Positions 15,426 through 22,077 of a DNA stretch of 22,077 nt are shown piece after piece. Below the pieces are notes generated by a model, which was given only the letters and a program-made list of their open reading frames with translations, was not told the origin of the DNA and did no database searches. The stretch is from Clostridia bacterium. GTDB taxonomy: Bacteria > Bacillota_A > Clostridia > Christensenellales > Aristaeellaceae. The first letter of the stretch is position 1, and every line of letters starts with the position of its first letter. Position numbers and translations under genes: made by a program. The stretch is from the NCBI GenBank assembly GCA_017464225.1, contig JAFUDW010000083.1:1-22077 (forward strand), given 5' to 3'.

Positions 15426-16175
15426 GTGTATACGGACTTTGCCGCGGTGTATGACGCCCTGATGCGCGGCGTGGATTACGACGGCTGGGCGGATTATTAC
15501 GCCCTGCTGCTGAAGCGCTGCGGCGTCGAAGGCGGCAGCGTATGCGAGTGCGCCTGCGGCACGGGCAGCCTCACGGTCCGCCTGCAAAGGCGGGGGTACG
15601 CCATGACCGGCGTGGATATCAGCCAGGAGATGCTGTCGGTGGCGGCGGCCAAGGCCCGGAACAGCGGCGTAATGATTCCCTTTGTGAAGCAGGATATGTG
15701 CCGCCTGGCGCTGCACAGGCGGCAGCATGCCATCCTGTGCACCTGCGACGGCGTCAATTATTTGACCGTGCCTGACCGGGCGCGGCAGTTTTTCAGGGCG
15801 GCGTTCCAGGCGCTGCGCCCCGGCGGCGCGCTGATCTTTGATCTGTCCAGCCCGTATAAGCTGGAGAACACGCTGGGAAACAATACGCTGGGCAGCCAGG
15901 AGGAGGATATCGCCTACATTTGGCAAAATGCCTGGCAGCCCCGGACCAGCACGGTGGATATGCGGCTGTCGATATTTGTCCGCGGCGGAGAGGGCGCTTA
16001 CGCCCGGCTGGAGGAGATCCAAAGGCAGCGGGCATATTCCAAAGAGGAGCTGACCGGTTTTTTGACCGACGCGGGCTTTGAGCGCCTCCGGTTTTATGGC
16101 GACCGCACGCTGCGCGCGCCAACGGCAAAAGCGGCCCGGTGGCATGTGACCGCCATCCGGCCAAAGGAGAAGTAA
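15426..16175 (+). CDS. Class I SAM-dependent methyltransferase
   Basis: The 249-residue protein has the Rossmann methyltransferase motif I as VCECACGTGS (39-48) and an acidic motif II residue at D64 (GVDIS), which bind S-adenosylmethionine. Motif post-I strands and the LRPGGALIFDLSSPYKLENT segment (motif III region, near 130-149) complete the fold. The GTG start lies right after the SASP stop. A start-proximal YTDFAAVYDALM sequence is typical of small clostridial methyltransferases. Its substrate cannot be predicted. Confidence 0.92.
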   Translation: MYTDFAAVYDALMRGVDYDGWADYYALLLKRCGVEGGSVCECACGTGSLTVRLQRRGYAMTGVDISQEMLSVAAAKARNSGVMIPFVKQDMCRLALHRRQHAILCTCDGVNYLTVPDRARQFFRAAFQALRPGGALIFDLSSPYKLENTLGNNTLGSQEEDIAYIWQNAWQPRTSTVDMRLSIFVRGGEGAYARLEEIQRQRAYSKEELTGFLTDAGFERLRFYGDRTLRAPTAKAARWHVTAIRPKEK

Positions 16176-16178
16176 ACC

Positions 16179-17078
16179 ATGATGAACCAAACCCCTTATG
16201 ATGAAAACGACGCCCTGCTGCGCATGACGGTATGCGGCGGCGAGGCGCGTGTGGCCCTGCTGCGCACCACGCATACCGCCCAGCAGGCGGGTGATATCCA
16301 TAACGCGTCCGACGTGGCCATCGCCGCCATGAGCAGACTCATGACGGGCACCGCCATGCTGGGTGTGATGATGAAGGAGCAGGACGCCAATATCACCGTC
16401 ATTGTGGACGGCGGCGGCCCGGGCGGGCGTATGACCTGCGTGGCCCATGGCGGCGATCTGAAAATCAGCATGCACAATCCCCAGGTATCGCTGCCGCCAC
16501 GGTCGGACGGCGCGCCCGACGTTTCGGGCCTGGTGGGCCGGGACGGCACGCTTACCGTGATCCGCGATTACGGCGTGGGCGAGCCCTATATCGGCAAAAC
16601 CCAGCTGGTGTCCGGCGAGCTGGGCGAGGATTTTGCCGCGTATTATACCAACAGCGAGCAAACGCCTTCCATCGTATCGCTGGGCGCCATCGTGCATGAC
16701 GGCGCCGTGCTTTCGGCGGGCGGCGTGCTGGTGCAGGCCATGCCGGGCTGCAGCGCTAAAACGCTGGAAACGCTGGATCTGCGGGCGATGCTGTTTTCCG
16801 GCATCAGCCGCGATCTGTTTGAGGATCCCCTGGACGAGTTGGCAAAGCGCTGGTTCCACGATCTGGACCCCGTTCCCTTGGGCCGCCAGCCCATCCGGTA
16901 TCACTGCGGCTGCAGCTGGGAAAAGGCCCGCGCCATGCTCAAATCGGTGGGCCGCGCGCAGCTGCTTGAGATATTGGAGCAGGATCACGGCGCGGAGATG
17001 ACCTGCCACTTTTGCCATACTCGCCACGTATTTACTGAACAGGATCTGAAGGCGCTGTTGGGCAGCGATATGCATTGA
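16179..17078 (+). CDS. hslO: 33 kDa redox-regulated chaperone Hsp33
   Basis: At 299 residues this is the usual Hsp33 length. The C-terminal zinc site is complete: C243 and C245 (CxC, in YHCGCSW) with C276 and C279 (CxxC, in CHFC). Hsp33 is a cytoplasmic holdase activated by oxidation: under oxidants such as hypochlorite or peroxide with heat, zinc is released, disulfides form and the protein unfolds into a chaperone. The N-terminal region shows the family segments NASDVAIAAMSRLMTGTAML and DGGGPGGRM. AAAGGAG lies nine bases before the ATG; a second ATG follows directly. It is followed by 16 bases and then the TPR gene, suggesting co-transcription. Confidence 0.97.
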   Translation: MMNQTPYDENDALLRMTVCGGEARVALLRTTHTAQQAGDIHNASDVAIAAMSRLMTGTAMLGVMMKEQDANITVIVDGGGPGGRMTCVAHGGDLKISMHNPQVSLPPRSDGAPDVSGLVGRDGTLTVIRDYGVGEPYIGKTQLVSGELGEDFAAYYTNSEQTPSIVSLGAIVHDGAVLSAGGVLVQAMPGCSAKTLETLDLRAMLFSGISRDLFEDPLDELAKRWFHDLDPVPLGRQPIRYHCGCSWEKARAMLKSVGRAQLLEILEQDHGAEMTCHFCHTRHVFTEQDLKALLGSDMH

Positions 17079-17094
17079 GCGGAAGGAGGGCGTT

Positions 17095-18687
17095 ATGCCA
17101 GATATCATTCCCATGGATATGCCCGCGTCCTATTGGCGCGGCAAAGCGCAGCAGGCCCGGCGCGGAGGCAGGCTGCGGGAGGCGGCGCGGCTGTATATTG
17201 CCGCGCTGCGCAAACAAGATGATAATGCGCTCAGGCGGGAGCTGGCGGAGGTCTACGGCGAAATGCGCTGCCTCGCGGCCAGCGAACGCCTGCTGACGGA
17301 GAACCTGGCCCGGGACGCCTCGGATACAGACAGCCTGTACGCCTTGGCCCGCAATTGCTCCCTGACGGGGGACGAAAACGGCATGGCTGATTTGCTGGAT
17401 CTGTATCTGCGGCTTTCGCCCTGCGGCGAGCAGGCCGACCGCGCCCGGGATATCCTGTGGCAAATGCCCCGGGAGGAGCGGACGCCGGCCCGGAAAAACC
17501 GGGCGGTGGCCCGGTTCCGCCAGGCGGCGGACGCCCAGGACGAGCCCGCCCGGAGCCTCAGGCGGGCCAAGCAGTCCTGGAAGCGGGGAAAAACGGCCGC
17601 CACGGCCAAGCTGCTGGGACAGATGTATCTGCGGCTGAACAAAAAGGAAAAGGCGCTGCGCTTCGCCACCGCCGCCTGCGATCTGGATCCCAAGGATATC
17701 GCCGCTCGCCAGCTGCTGGCCGCCGCTTTGATGGCAAACGGCATGTCCCATGCCTGCCGTCAGGCCTTGCGGCAGGCCGCTTCGATGTGCGATAATCTGG
17801 GGCAGCTGCCTGCTTTTTGCGCTTGCGCGGCCTCGCTGGAGCAGAGTGATCTGGCCATCGAGCTGGTGGAGAAAAGGCTTGCCCGCTATCCGGACAGCGC
17901 CGATTTGATGCTGCTTTTGGCTTCTTTGCTGGGTCGTCAGCCCGGGCAGGAGCAGCGCGCCGCTGAACTGGTGAATCAGGCGAAGGAGCTGGACGATGAC
18001 AATCCGCTGACCGAAGTCCTGGAGAATATGGGCAGCGAGGAAGCGGAGGCCCAGACCGCCTGGGCGGCGCGGCAACTGAACCGCATCAGCGAGGCCATTA
18101 CCGCCGGGCCGCCCGAGGAAATGAAGGAGCGGCTGCACCGGGAGCTGGTGCGCGTCATGCGGCTGCCCATGCCCGGCATGCTGGAAACGGCGGTGCACCT
18201 GTTTATGAAAAACGGCGATATGCTGGGCCTGCGCATGGTGATGGTGGAAAACGATCTGCCTCCCATGCTGTATGGGCTGATCCTGAGCTATTTCCAGGAT
18301 CAGGGCGAGCCGCTGCCCTGCTTTGCCAGGGTGGGGGGACGGCTGATCCTTTTGCCGCAGGCCCCAAGGCCGCCTTATGATCCCGATCTGCATGAGCTGA
18401 TCCGCACGCTGCTGCGCGGGCTGCCCGACGCCGTTTCGCTGGATATGGTGGTGCGGGAGGTGCCGCGCCTGTGGCGGCAGCTGCCCCTGAGCGCCCGGAG
18501 GCACTGCGTTCAGAGCCGCGACCGCCTGTGGCAAACGGCCTTTACCGCCTATCTGCTGTTCAGCGCGGGCGATGAGGCGGCGGCCCGGAAGAAGCTTGGC
18601 GACGTCAAATGCCCGCGGCGCGCCGAACGCGCTTTTATGCAACTGGTACGAAGGAGCAAAAAACCCCATGAAGTGCATCGACTTTGA
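17095..18687 (+). CDS. TPR-like helical repeat protein
   Basis: The 530-residue protein has no signal peptide. Its first 320 residues are a run of helical hairpins with TPR spacing, such as RLREAARLYIAALRKQD near 25-41 and KKEKALRFATAACDLDP near 183-199. Residues 320-530 are helical and include the stretch LEDP-free RVGGRLILLPQAPRPPYDPD near 412-431, which resembles no family I know. TPR arrays bind partner proteins. The start ATG has GGAGGG upstream. Its end overlaps the next gene by 20 bases, so it is coupled to the HEAT-like protein. It may be a scaffold working with its downstream neighbours. Exact function unknown. Confidence 0.75.
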   Translation: MPDIIPMDMPASYWRGKAQQARRGGRLREAARLYIAALRKQDDNALRRELAEVYGEMRCLAASERLLTENLARDASDTDSLYALARNCSLTGDENGMADLLDLYLRLSPCGEQADRARDILWQMPREERTPARKNRAVARFRQAADAQDEPARSLRRAKQSWKRGKTAATAKLLGQMYLRLNKKEKALRFATAACDLDPKDIAARQLLAAALMANGMSHACRQALRQAASMCDNLGQLPAFCACAASLEQSDLAIELVEKRLARYPDSADLMLLLASLLGRQPGQEQRAAELVNQAKELDDDNPLTEVLENMGSEEAEAQTAWAARQLNRISEAITAGPPEEMKERLHRELVRVMRLPMPGMLETAVHLFMKNGDMLGLRMVMVENDLPPMLYGLILSYFQDQGEPLPCFARVGGRLILLPQAPRPPYDPDLHELIRTLLRGLPDAVSLDMVVREVPRLWRQLPLSARRHCVQSRDRLWQTAFTAYLLFSAGDEAAARKKLGDVKCPRRAERAFMQLVRRSKKPHEVHRL

Positions 18688-19576
18688 TAAGGCGTTTTCG
18701 CTCTTTGCCATGAAATGGTTCAAAGAGCACAGCAAGGATTATAAAAACTATGACGAGATGGAAGCCGCTATGCCCGAGGTATACGCAGCCTTCCTGGATA
18801 CGCCTGCCGATTTTCTGGCGCATTTCAAGCCCGGCGAGTACTTTGAGCAGTGGGACGACGCCAAGGTGCTGATCGACTGGATGGAGGATTACTTCAAACA
18901 GCGGGTGCCTGTGCCCGATATGCTGCTCAATCGCATCGCTTCGCTGGGCGAGCCTGCCGAGAAGCGGCTCTATGCCCTTTTGCAGAAGGAGCGCGCGCCT
19001 CAGGAAGCGCGGATGACGGCGGTTTCGCTGCTGGGCGAAATCGGCAGCACGCTGCCCATGCAGCTCTATATCAGCTGGCAGCTGCGCCGCGAGCCCGAGG
19101 ACGAGCTGTGCGACGCCGCCTGCGAGGCGCTGGTGCAGATGGGCGAGGAAGCCATCGATCCCATGCTGGCCTTCCTGGCGGACGCCAACGACGCCGGCAA
19201 GGAGGCGCTGTGCTCGGTGCTGTCCTATTACCCGGAAACCTCGGAGAAGGTGCTGCCCGAGCTTTTGCGCCTGATCAGAAAGCCGGACGCCAATGTGGCC
19301 GTGCTGGCGGGCTATCTGGGCCGCTTGGGCGATGACGGCGCGCTGGAAACGCTGATCGATCTGGCGCTGGAGGAGGATCTGACCTATCTCAACTATATCG
19401 AGCTGCGCTCGGCCATTGAACAGCTGGGCGGCGACGCCCCCGAGCGGGAATTTGACGAGAGCGATCCCGAATACGAGGCCATGTCCCGCCTGCAGATGCC
19501 CTGGCATAAACAGGACGGCCAGGAGGATGAGGATCTGGCGGACGCGAGCCCGCTCAATGGGGATTACCTGCAATGA
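18668..19576 (+). CDS. HEAT-like repeat protein
   Basis: The 302-residue product begins at ATG 18668, where AAGGAG lies 11 bases upstream (18651-18656). An in-frame ATG at 18572 is inside the TPR gene and unlikely. The N-terminal 90 residues are helical and charged. Residues about 95-255 form alpha-alpha hairpins with HEAT-like periodicity (RMTAVSLLGEIGS; ACEALVQMGEEAIDPMLAFL; VAVLAGYLGRLGDDGALETL). The C-terminus is acidic and probably disordered (QEDEDL). It overlaps the TPR gene by 20 bases and the next gene by four (ATGA), so all three are likely co-translated. Role unknown; the repeats suggest protein binding. Confidence 0.72.
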   Translation: MKCIDFDKAFSLFAMKWFKEHSKDYKNYDEMEAAMPEVYAAFLDTPADFLAHFKPGEYFEQWDDAKVLIDWMEDYFKQRVPVPDMLLNRIASLGEPAEKRLYALLQKERAPQEARMTAVSLLGEIGSTLPMQLYISWQLRREPEDELCDAACEALVQMGEEAIDPMLAFLADANDAGKEALCSVLSYYPETSEKVLPELLRLIRKPDANVAVLAGYLGRLGDDGALETLIDLALEEDLTYLNYIELRSAIEQLGGDAPEREFDESDPEYEAMSRLQMPWHKQDGQEDEDLADASPLNGDYLQ

Positions 19577-21432
19577 TCTGTGAACGCTGCGGCACGCAAT
19601 CGGATAACGGAGCGCGGATCTGTCCGCACTGCGGCGCGCCGCTGCATGCCTATACCGGCACGGGCAGCGTGGCCGATATGCGGCAGGGCCGCAGCCATGA
19701 GCCGCCGCCCGTGTACGGCAGCAAAAACGATCGCCCGTCCCGGGAATCGCGCTACAGAAAGGGCGGGGATTGGCCGGAAAACCGCCGCGGTGTGAGCGGC
19801 GCCGAGGAAGGGCAGGACAAGCCCCGCGTTCGCAGCCATGATCTGCCTCCCCGCAAGGTGACCCGGCGGGGCGTCAATCGCGCCATGCTGATCACCGTGT
19901 TGCTGGCGCTGCTGCTGGTGGCGGCCGTGGCTGCCTTTGTGCTGGCCATACGCCTGCCCCAGGGGCATCTGCTGCTGCTGCGCGCCACGGCGGACGATCC
20001 TGACCGACAGGAGCGGGTCATATCGCTGATCGGCGAGGAGGAGGCCGCCCGAGCCCTTTGGATCATCGGCCAGGAGCAGATCGACCAGGGGTATATCATG
20101 CGCTGCATTGAAACCTACAATCAGGCGTATGACCTGGATCCCGATATCGATGGGCTGTATGAGCGGCTGCTGAGCCTGGCCGACGCCTATGAGGCCATCG
20201 GGCAATTGGACGAAGCCGAGCGCGTATACAGGCAGCTCTATAGCCAGGTGGACGCCGCAAATCCGCTGGCCTATCGCTTTGCAATCGATATCATGATGGA
20301 TCAGGGACGGCTGTTTGAGGCCACCGACCTCATGCAGACGGCCTATGCCAATACCGGAGAACTCAGCTTTAAATCCCAGCGTGAACAGCGGGTGCCGCTG
20401 CCGCCTACCTCCGATCCCGACAGCGGGCGCTATATGCAGGAATGCCGGGTCACGCTGAGCTCGCCCCAGGGCTATGACGTATATTATCTGCTGGACGACG
20501 CTGAAAGCGAGCTGCCCGAAAAGGGCATCCTGTTTAACGAGCCCATTGTGCTGGGCGAGGGCACCTATGATATCCGGGCGGTGAGCGTATCCAGCGAGCT
20601 GATCAGCGACGAGGTGAGCCTGCGCTATACCGTGTGGTTCCCCACGCCCAGCGCGCCCAAATCCCGCCTGCTCACCGGCGTGTACGATAAACCCCGGCGG
20701 GTGTACCTGTACATGGAGGATATCAAGATCACCGGCGATACCCCCAACCAGCAGTATACCATCTATTACACCATCGACGGCACGGCGCCCAACATCGATT
20801 CGCCCATCTATACCGACGAGGGCTTCATGCTGCCCGTGGGCGATACCACCCTGCGGGCGGTGGCGGTCAACCAATATGGCAAGGTTTCCAACGAATACGT
20901 GGGCACTTACAAGGTGAACGGCAGCAATTACGCCCGGGTATTCCAGGACAGCAAACATCAGTTCAAAGCCTTTACGCTGGGCGAGACCACCTATGACCAA
21001 TTTGTCAAGCTGTACGGCGCCGGCGCGGAAGCGCTGATCGATTCCCCGGATACCTATTCCGGCAAAGCCATCCGCCTGACCTATGATTGGGGAACGGCCT
21101 GCTTTACCGATGTGGGCAGGATCCTGTTCTCGGTGAGCACCAATAACCCGGCCATGGTGGGCCCGGCGGGCAGCAAGGTGGGCATGAAAACAAGCGAGGT
21201 CACGGCGCTCTTCCGCGACCGGGGCCAGGCTGCCAACGCCAAGGGCAACCGGAGCCTGTACTTCAATGAGAGCGCGGGCTACGGCAGGTATTGGAAGGAC
21301 AGCGAAACCACGGCGCACCTGGAATATGTGAGCTACCGGGAGAACAACGCCATTACCAGCCTGATCTATGAAATTGAAAACGATGTGGTTACGCGCATCA
21401 ATATGACGCTTTCCGGAGAGGCCATCGAATAA
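19573..21432 (+). CDS. Zinc-ribbon, single-TM, TPR and chitobiase-C-terminal-like protein
   Basis: The 619-residue protein starts with a zinc ribbon (C3, C6, C17, C20) on the cytoplasmic side, a polar linker to about 100, then a membrane helix at about 105-127. Outside, residues 159-262 form TPR-like helices (IETYNQAYDLDPDIDGLYER), followed by two beta domains of the chitobiase/beta-hexosaminidase C-terminal type: about 292-356, and about 370-448 with the diagnostic YTIDGTAPNIDSP. Residues 460-619 contain two alpha/beta units with the pattern LGETTYDQFVKLYG, vaguely like SmpA/BLIP-type domains. Many Clostridia encode zinc-ribbon plus membrane-helix proteins with sensor-like outer domains; none has a clear function. 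It overlaps the HEAT-like gene by four bases. Likely a membrane-anchored sensor or wall-binding protein. Confidence 0.78.
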   Translation: MICERCGTQSDNGARICPHCGAPLHAYTGTGSVADMRQGRSHEPPPVYGSKNDRPSRESRYRKGGDWPENRRGVSGAEEGQDKPRVRSHDLPPRKVTRRGVNRAMLITVLLALLLVAAVAAFVLAIRLPQGHLLLLRATADDPDRQERVISLIGEEEAARALWIIGQEQIDQGYIMRCIETYNQAYDLDPDIDGLYERLLSLADAYEAIGQLDEAERVYRQLYSQVDAANPLAYRFAIDIMMDQGRLFEATDLMQTAYANTGELSFKSQREQRVPLPPTSDPDSGRYMQECRVTLSSPQGYDVYYLLDDAESELPEKGILFNEPIVLGEGTYDIRAVSVSSELISDEVSLRYTVWFPTPSAPKSRLLTGVYDKPRRVYLYMEDIKITGDTPNQQYTIYYTIDGTAPNIDSPIYTDEGFMLPVGDTTLRAVAVNQYGKVSNEYVGTYKVNGSNYARVFQDSKHQFKAFTLGETTYDQFVKLYGAGAEALIDSPDTYSGKAIRLTYDWGTACFTDVGRILFSVSTNNPAMVGPAGSKVGMKTSEVTALFRDRGQAANAKGNRSLYFNESAGYGRYWKDSETTAHLEYVSYRENNAITSLIYEIENDVVTRINMTLSGEAIE

Positions 21433-21442
21433 CGGAGGAGCC

Positions 21443-21922
21443 ATGTATACCATCAGAAGAGCGGAAAAACGGGATACCGATATCGTGATGTGCCTGCTTT
21501 TGCAGGTGAATATGGTGCATCATAACGGGCGGCCCGATCTGTTCAGGGGCCCGGCTACCAAGTATTCACCGGAGGAGCTGGCGGTAATATTCGCCGATGA
21601 GCAGCGGCCTGTATTCGTCTGCGAGGATGCCGACGGGCAGGTGCTGGGCTACGCCTTCTGCGTACTTCAGCAGCATGTGGGCAGCCAGCTGATGACCGAT
21701 ATCAAAACGCTGTATATCGACGATCTGTGTGTGGAGGAAAAGGCCCGCGGAAAACACGTGGGCACAGCGCTGTATCGCCATGTGCTGGATTACGCCAGGA
21801 GCATCGGCTGTTATAACGTAACGCTCAACGTTTGGACGCTCAACCAGGACGCGATGCGTTTTTATGAGCGCTGTGGGCTGACTCCGCAGAAAATCGGGAT
21901 GGAACAGATCTTGGGATCGTGA
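21443..21922 (+). CDS. GNAT family N-acetyltransferase
   Basis: The 159-residue protein is a typical single-domain GNAT acetyltransferase. The acetyl-CoA pyrophosphate-binding motif is RGKHVGTAL (102-110), and the C-terminal MRFYERCGL is motif B-like. It transfers an acetyl group from acetyl-CoA to an amine; the substrate is unknown. GGAGGAG lies just upstream of the ATG and the gene follows the previous stop by ten bases, so it is probably the last gene of the train. Confidence 0.92.
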   Translation: MYTIRRAEKRDTDIVMCLLLQVNMVHHNGRPDLFRGPATKYSPEELAVIFADEQRPVFVCEDADGQVLGYAFCVLQQHVGSQLMTDIKTLYIDDLCVEEKARGKHVGTALYRHVLDYARSIGCYNVTLNVWTLNQDAMRFYERCGLTPQKIGMEQILGS

Positions 21923-21970
21923 TGGAGTGCGTTAAACAGCGTATTGTTACGTGGAAATTTGAAGGGGATG

Positions 21971-22001
21971 CGATAAGGGCCTGCACGTCCGGGGCCTATC
22001 G
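21971..22001. repeat. Imperfect inverted repeat after the last gene
   Basis: CGATA (21971-21975), a bulged A, then GG pairs with CCTATCG (21995-22001). The motif ATAAGGGCC at 21973-21981 is the same as one arm of the hairpin at 341-363. No T-run follows, so a terminator is doubtful. Confidence 0.4.
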
Positions 22002-22015
22002 GCCCGCTCTACGCT

Positions 22016-22062
22016 GAAAGGCTGCCGCTGACAGCCTTTCTGCGCATCGACAAAGTCGATGC
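22016..22062. repeat. Two tandem perfect hairpins at the right end
   Basis: GAAAGGCTG (22016-22024) pairs with CAGCCTTTC (22032-22040), nine base pairs with a seven-base loop. Four bases on, GCATCGAC (22044-22051) pairs with GTCGATGC (22055-22062) around AAA. Neither is followed by a T-run, so intrinsic termination is not clear. They resemble a dispersed intergenic repeat. No gene is seen from 21923 to the end. Confidence 0.55.
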
Positions 22063-22077
22063 TTCCGTGAAAAGTGA

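Noticed and set aside
15234..17114. Minus-strand open frame of 626 residues
   Set aside because: It covers three clear + strand genes including hslO, and its product has no recognisable domain.
19564..21453. Minus-strand open frame of 629 residues
   Set aside because: It exactly mirrors the zinc-ribbon gene, whose domains are recognisable on the + strand.
1..22077. tRNA, rRNA, CRISPR arrays, transposases or prophage genes
   Set aside because: No cloverleaf, regular spaced repeat, integrase or transposase-like product was seen on either strand.

Overview
The window is GC-rich bacterial DNA (about 60% or more by eye) with every convincing gene on the + strand. A small protein resembling alpha/beta-type small acid-soluble spore proteins (SASPs), Gram-positive-style Shine-Dalgarno sites and a consensus sigma-A promoter point to a high-GC, spore-forming member of the Clostridia (Bacillota). 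The genus cannot be told from this sequence.

Layout. Positions 1-508 hold no convincing gene. They contain several inverted repeats and, at the right end, a TTGACA-17-CATAAT promoter for a MATE-family efflux transporter (509-1903). From 1981 to 14071 eight tightly packed genes form one apparent operon. They encode a secreted/membrane protein with a Rossmann-like domain, an ABC ATPase, an ABC-2 permease, a DUF4175-like membrane protein with a Gly-Gln tract, a MoxR AAA+ ATPase, a DUF58 protein, a BatA-like VWA protein and a large double-VWA membrane protein. Most junctions overlap by 1 to 11 bases, so co-translation is likely.

A promoter with a strong extended -10 element (14146-14154) starts a second gene train: a YesL/DUF624-like membrane protein, the SASP-like protein, a class I methyltransferase, the redox chaperone Hsp33, a TPR protein, a HEAT-like protein, a zinc-ribbon/TM/TPR protein with chitobiase-C-terminal-like domains, and a GNAT acetyltransferase. 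The last 155 bases hold further hairpins and share a short motif with the left intergenic region.

How the genes may work together. The first operon looks like a cell-envelope machine. MoxR ATPases are known to act with VWA proteins, here DUF58, BatA-like and double-VWA, and the ABC-2 transporter may export or assemble something with them. Three of its proteins carry amidotransferase-like Rossmann regions with no catalytic cysteine that I can see. This is the best candidate for an under-described system. The TPR, HEAT and zinc-ribbon genes downstream of hslO overlap one another and look like a second uncharacterised module.
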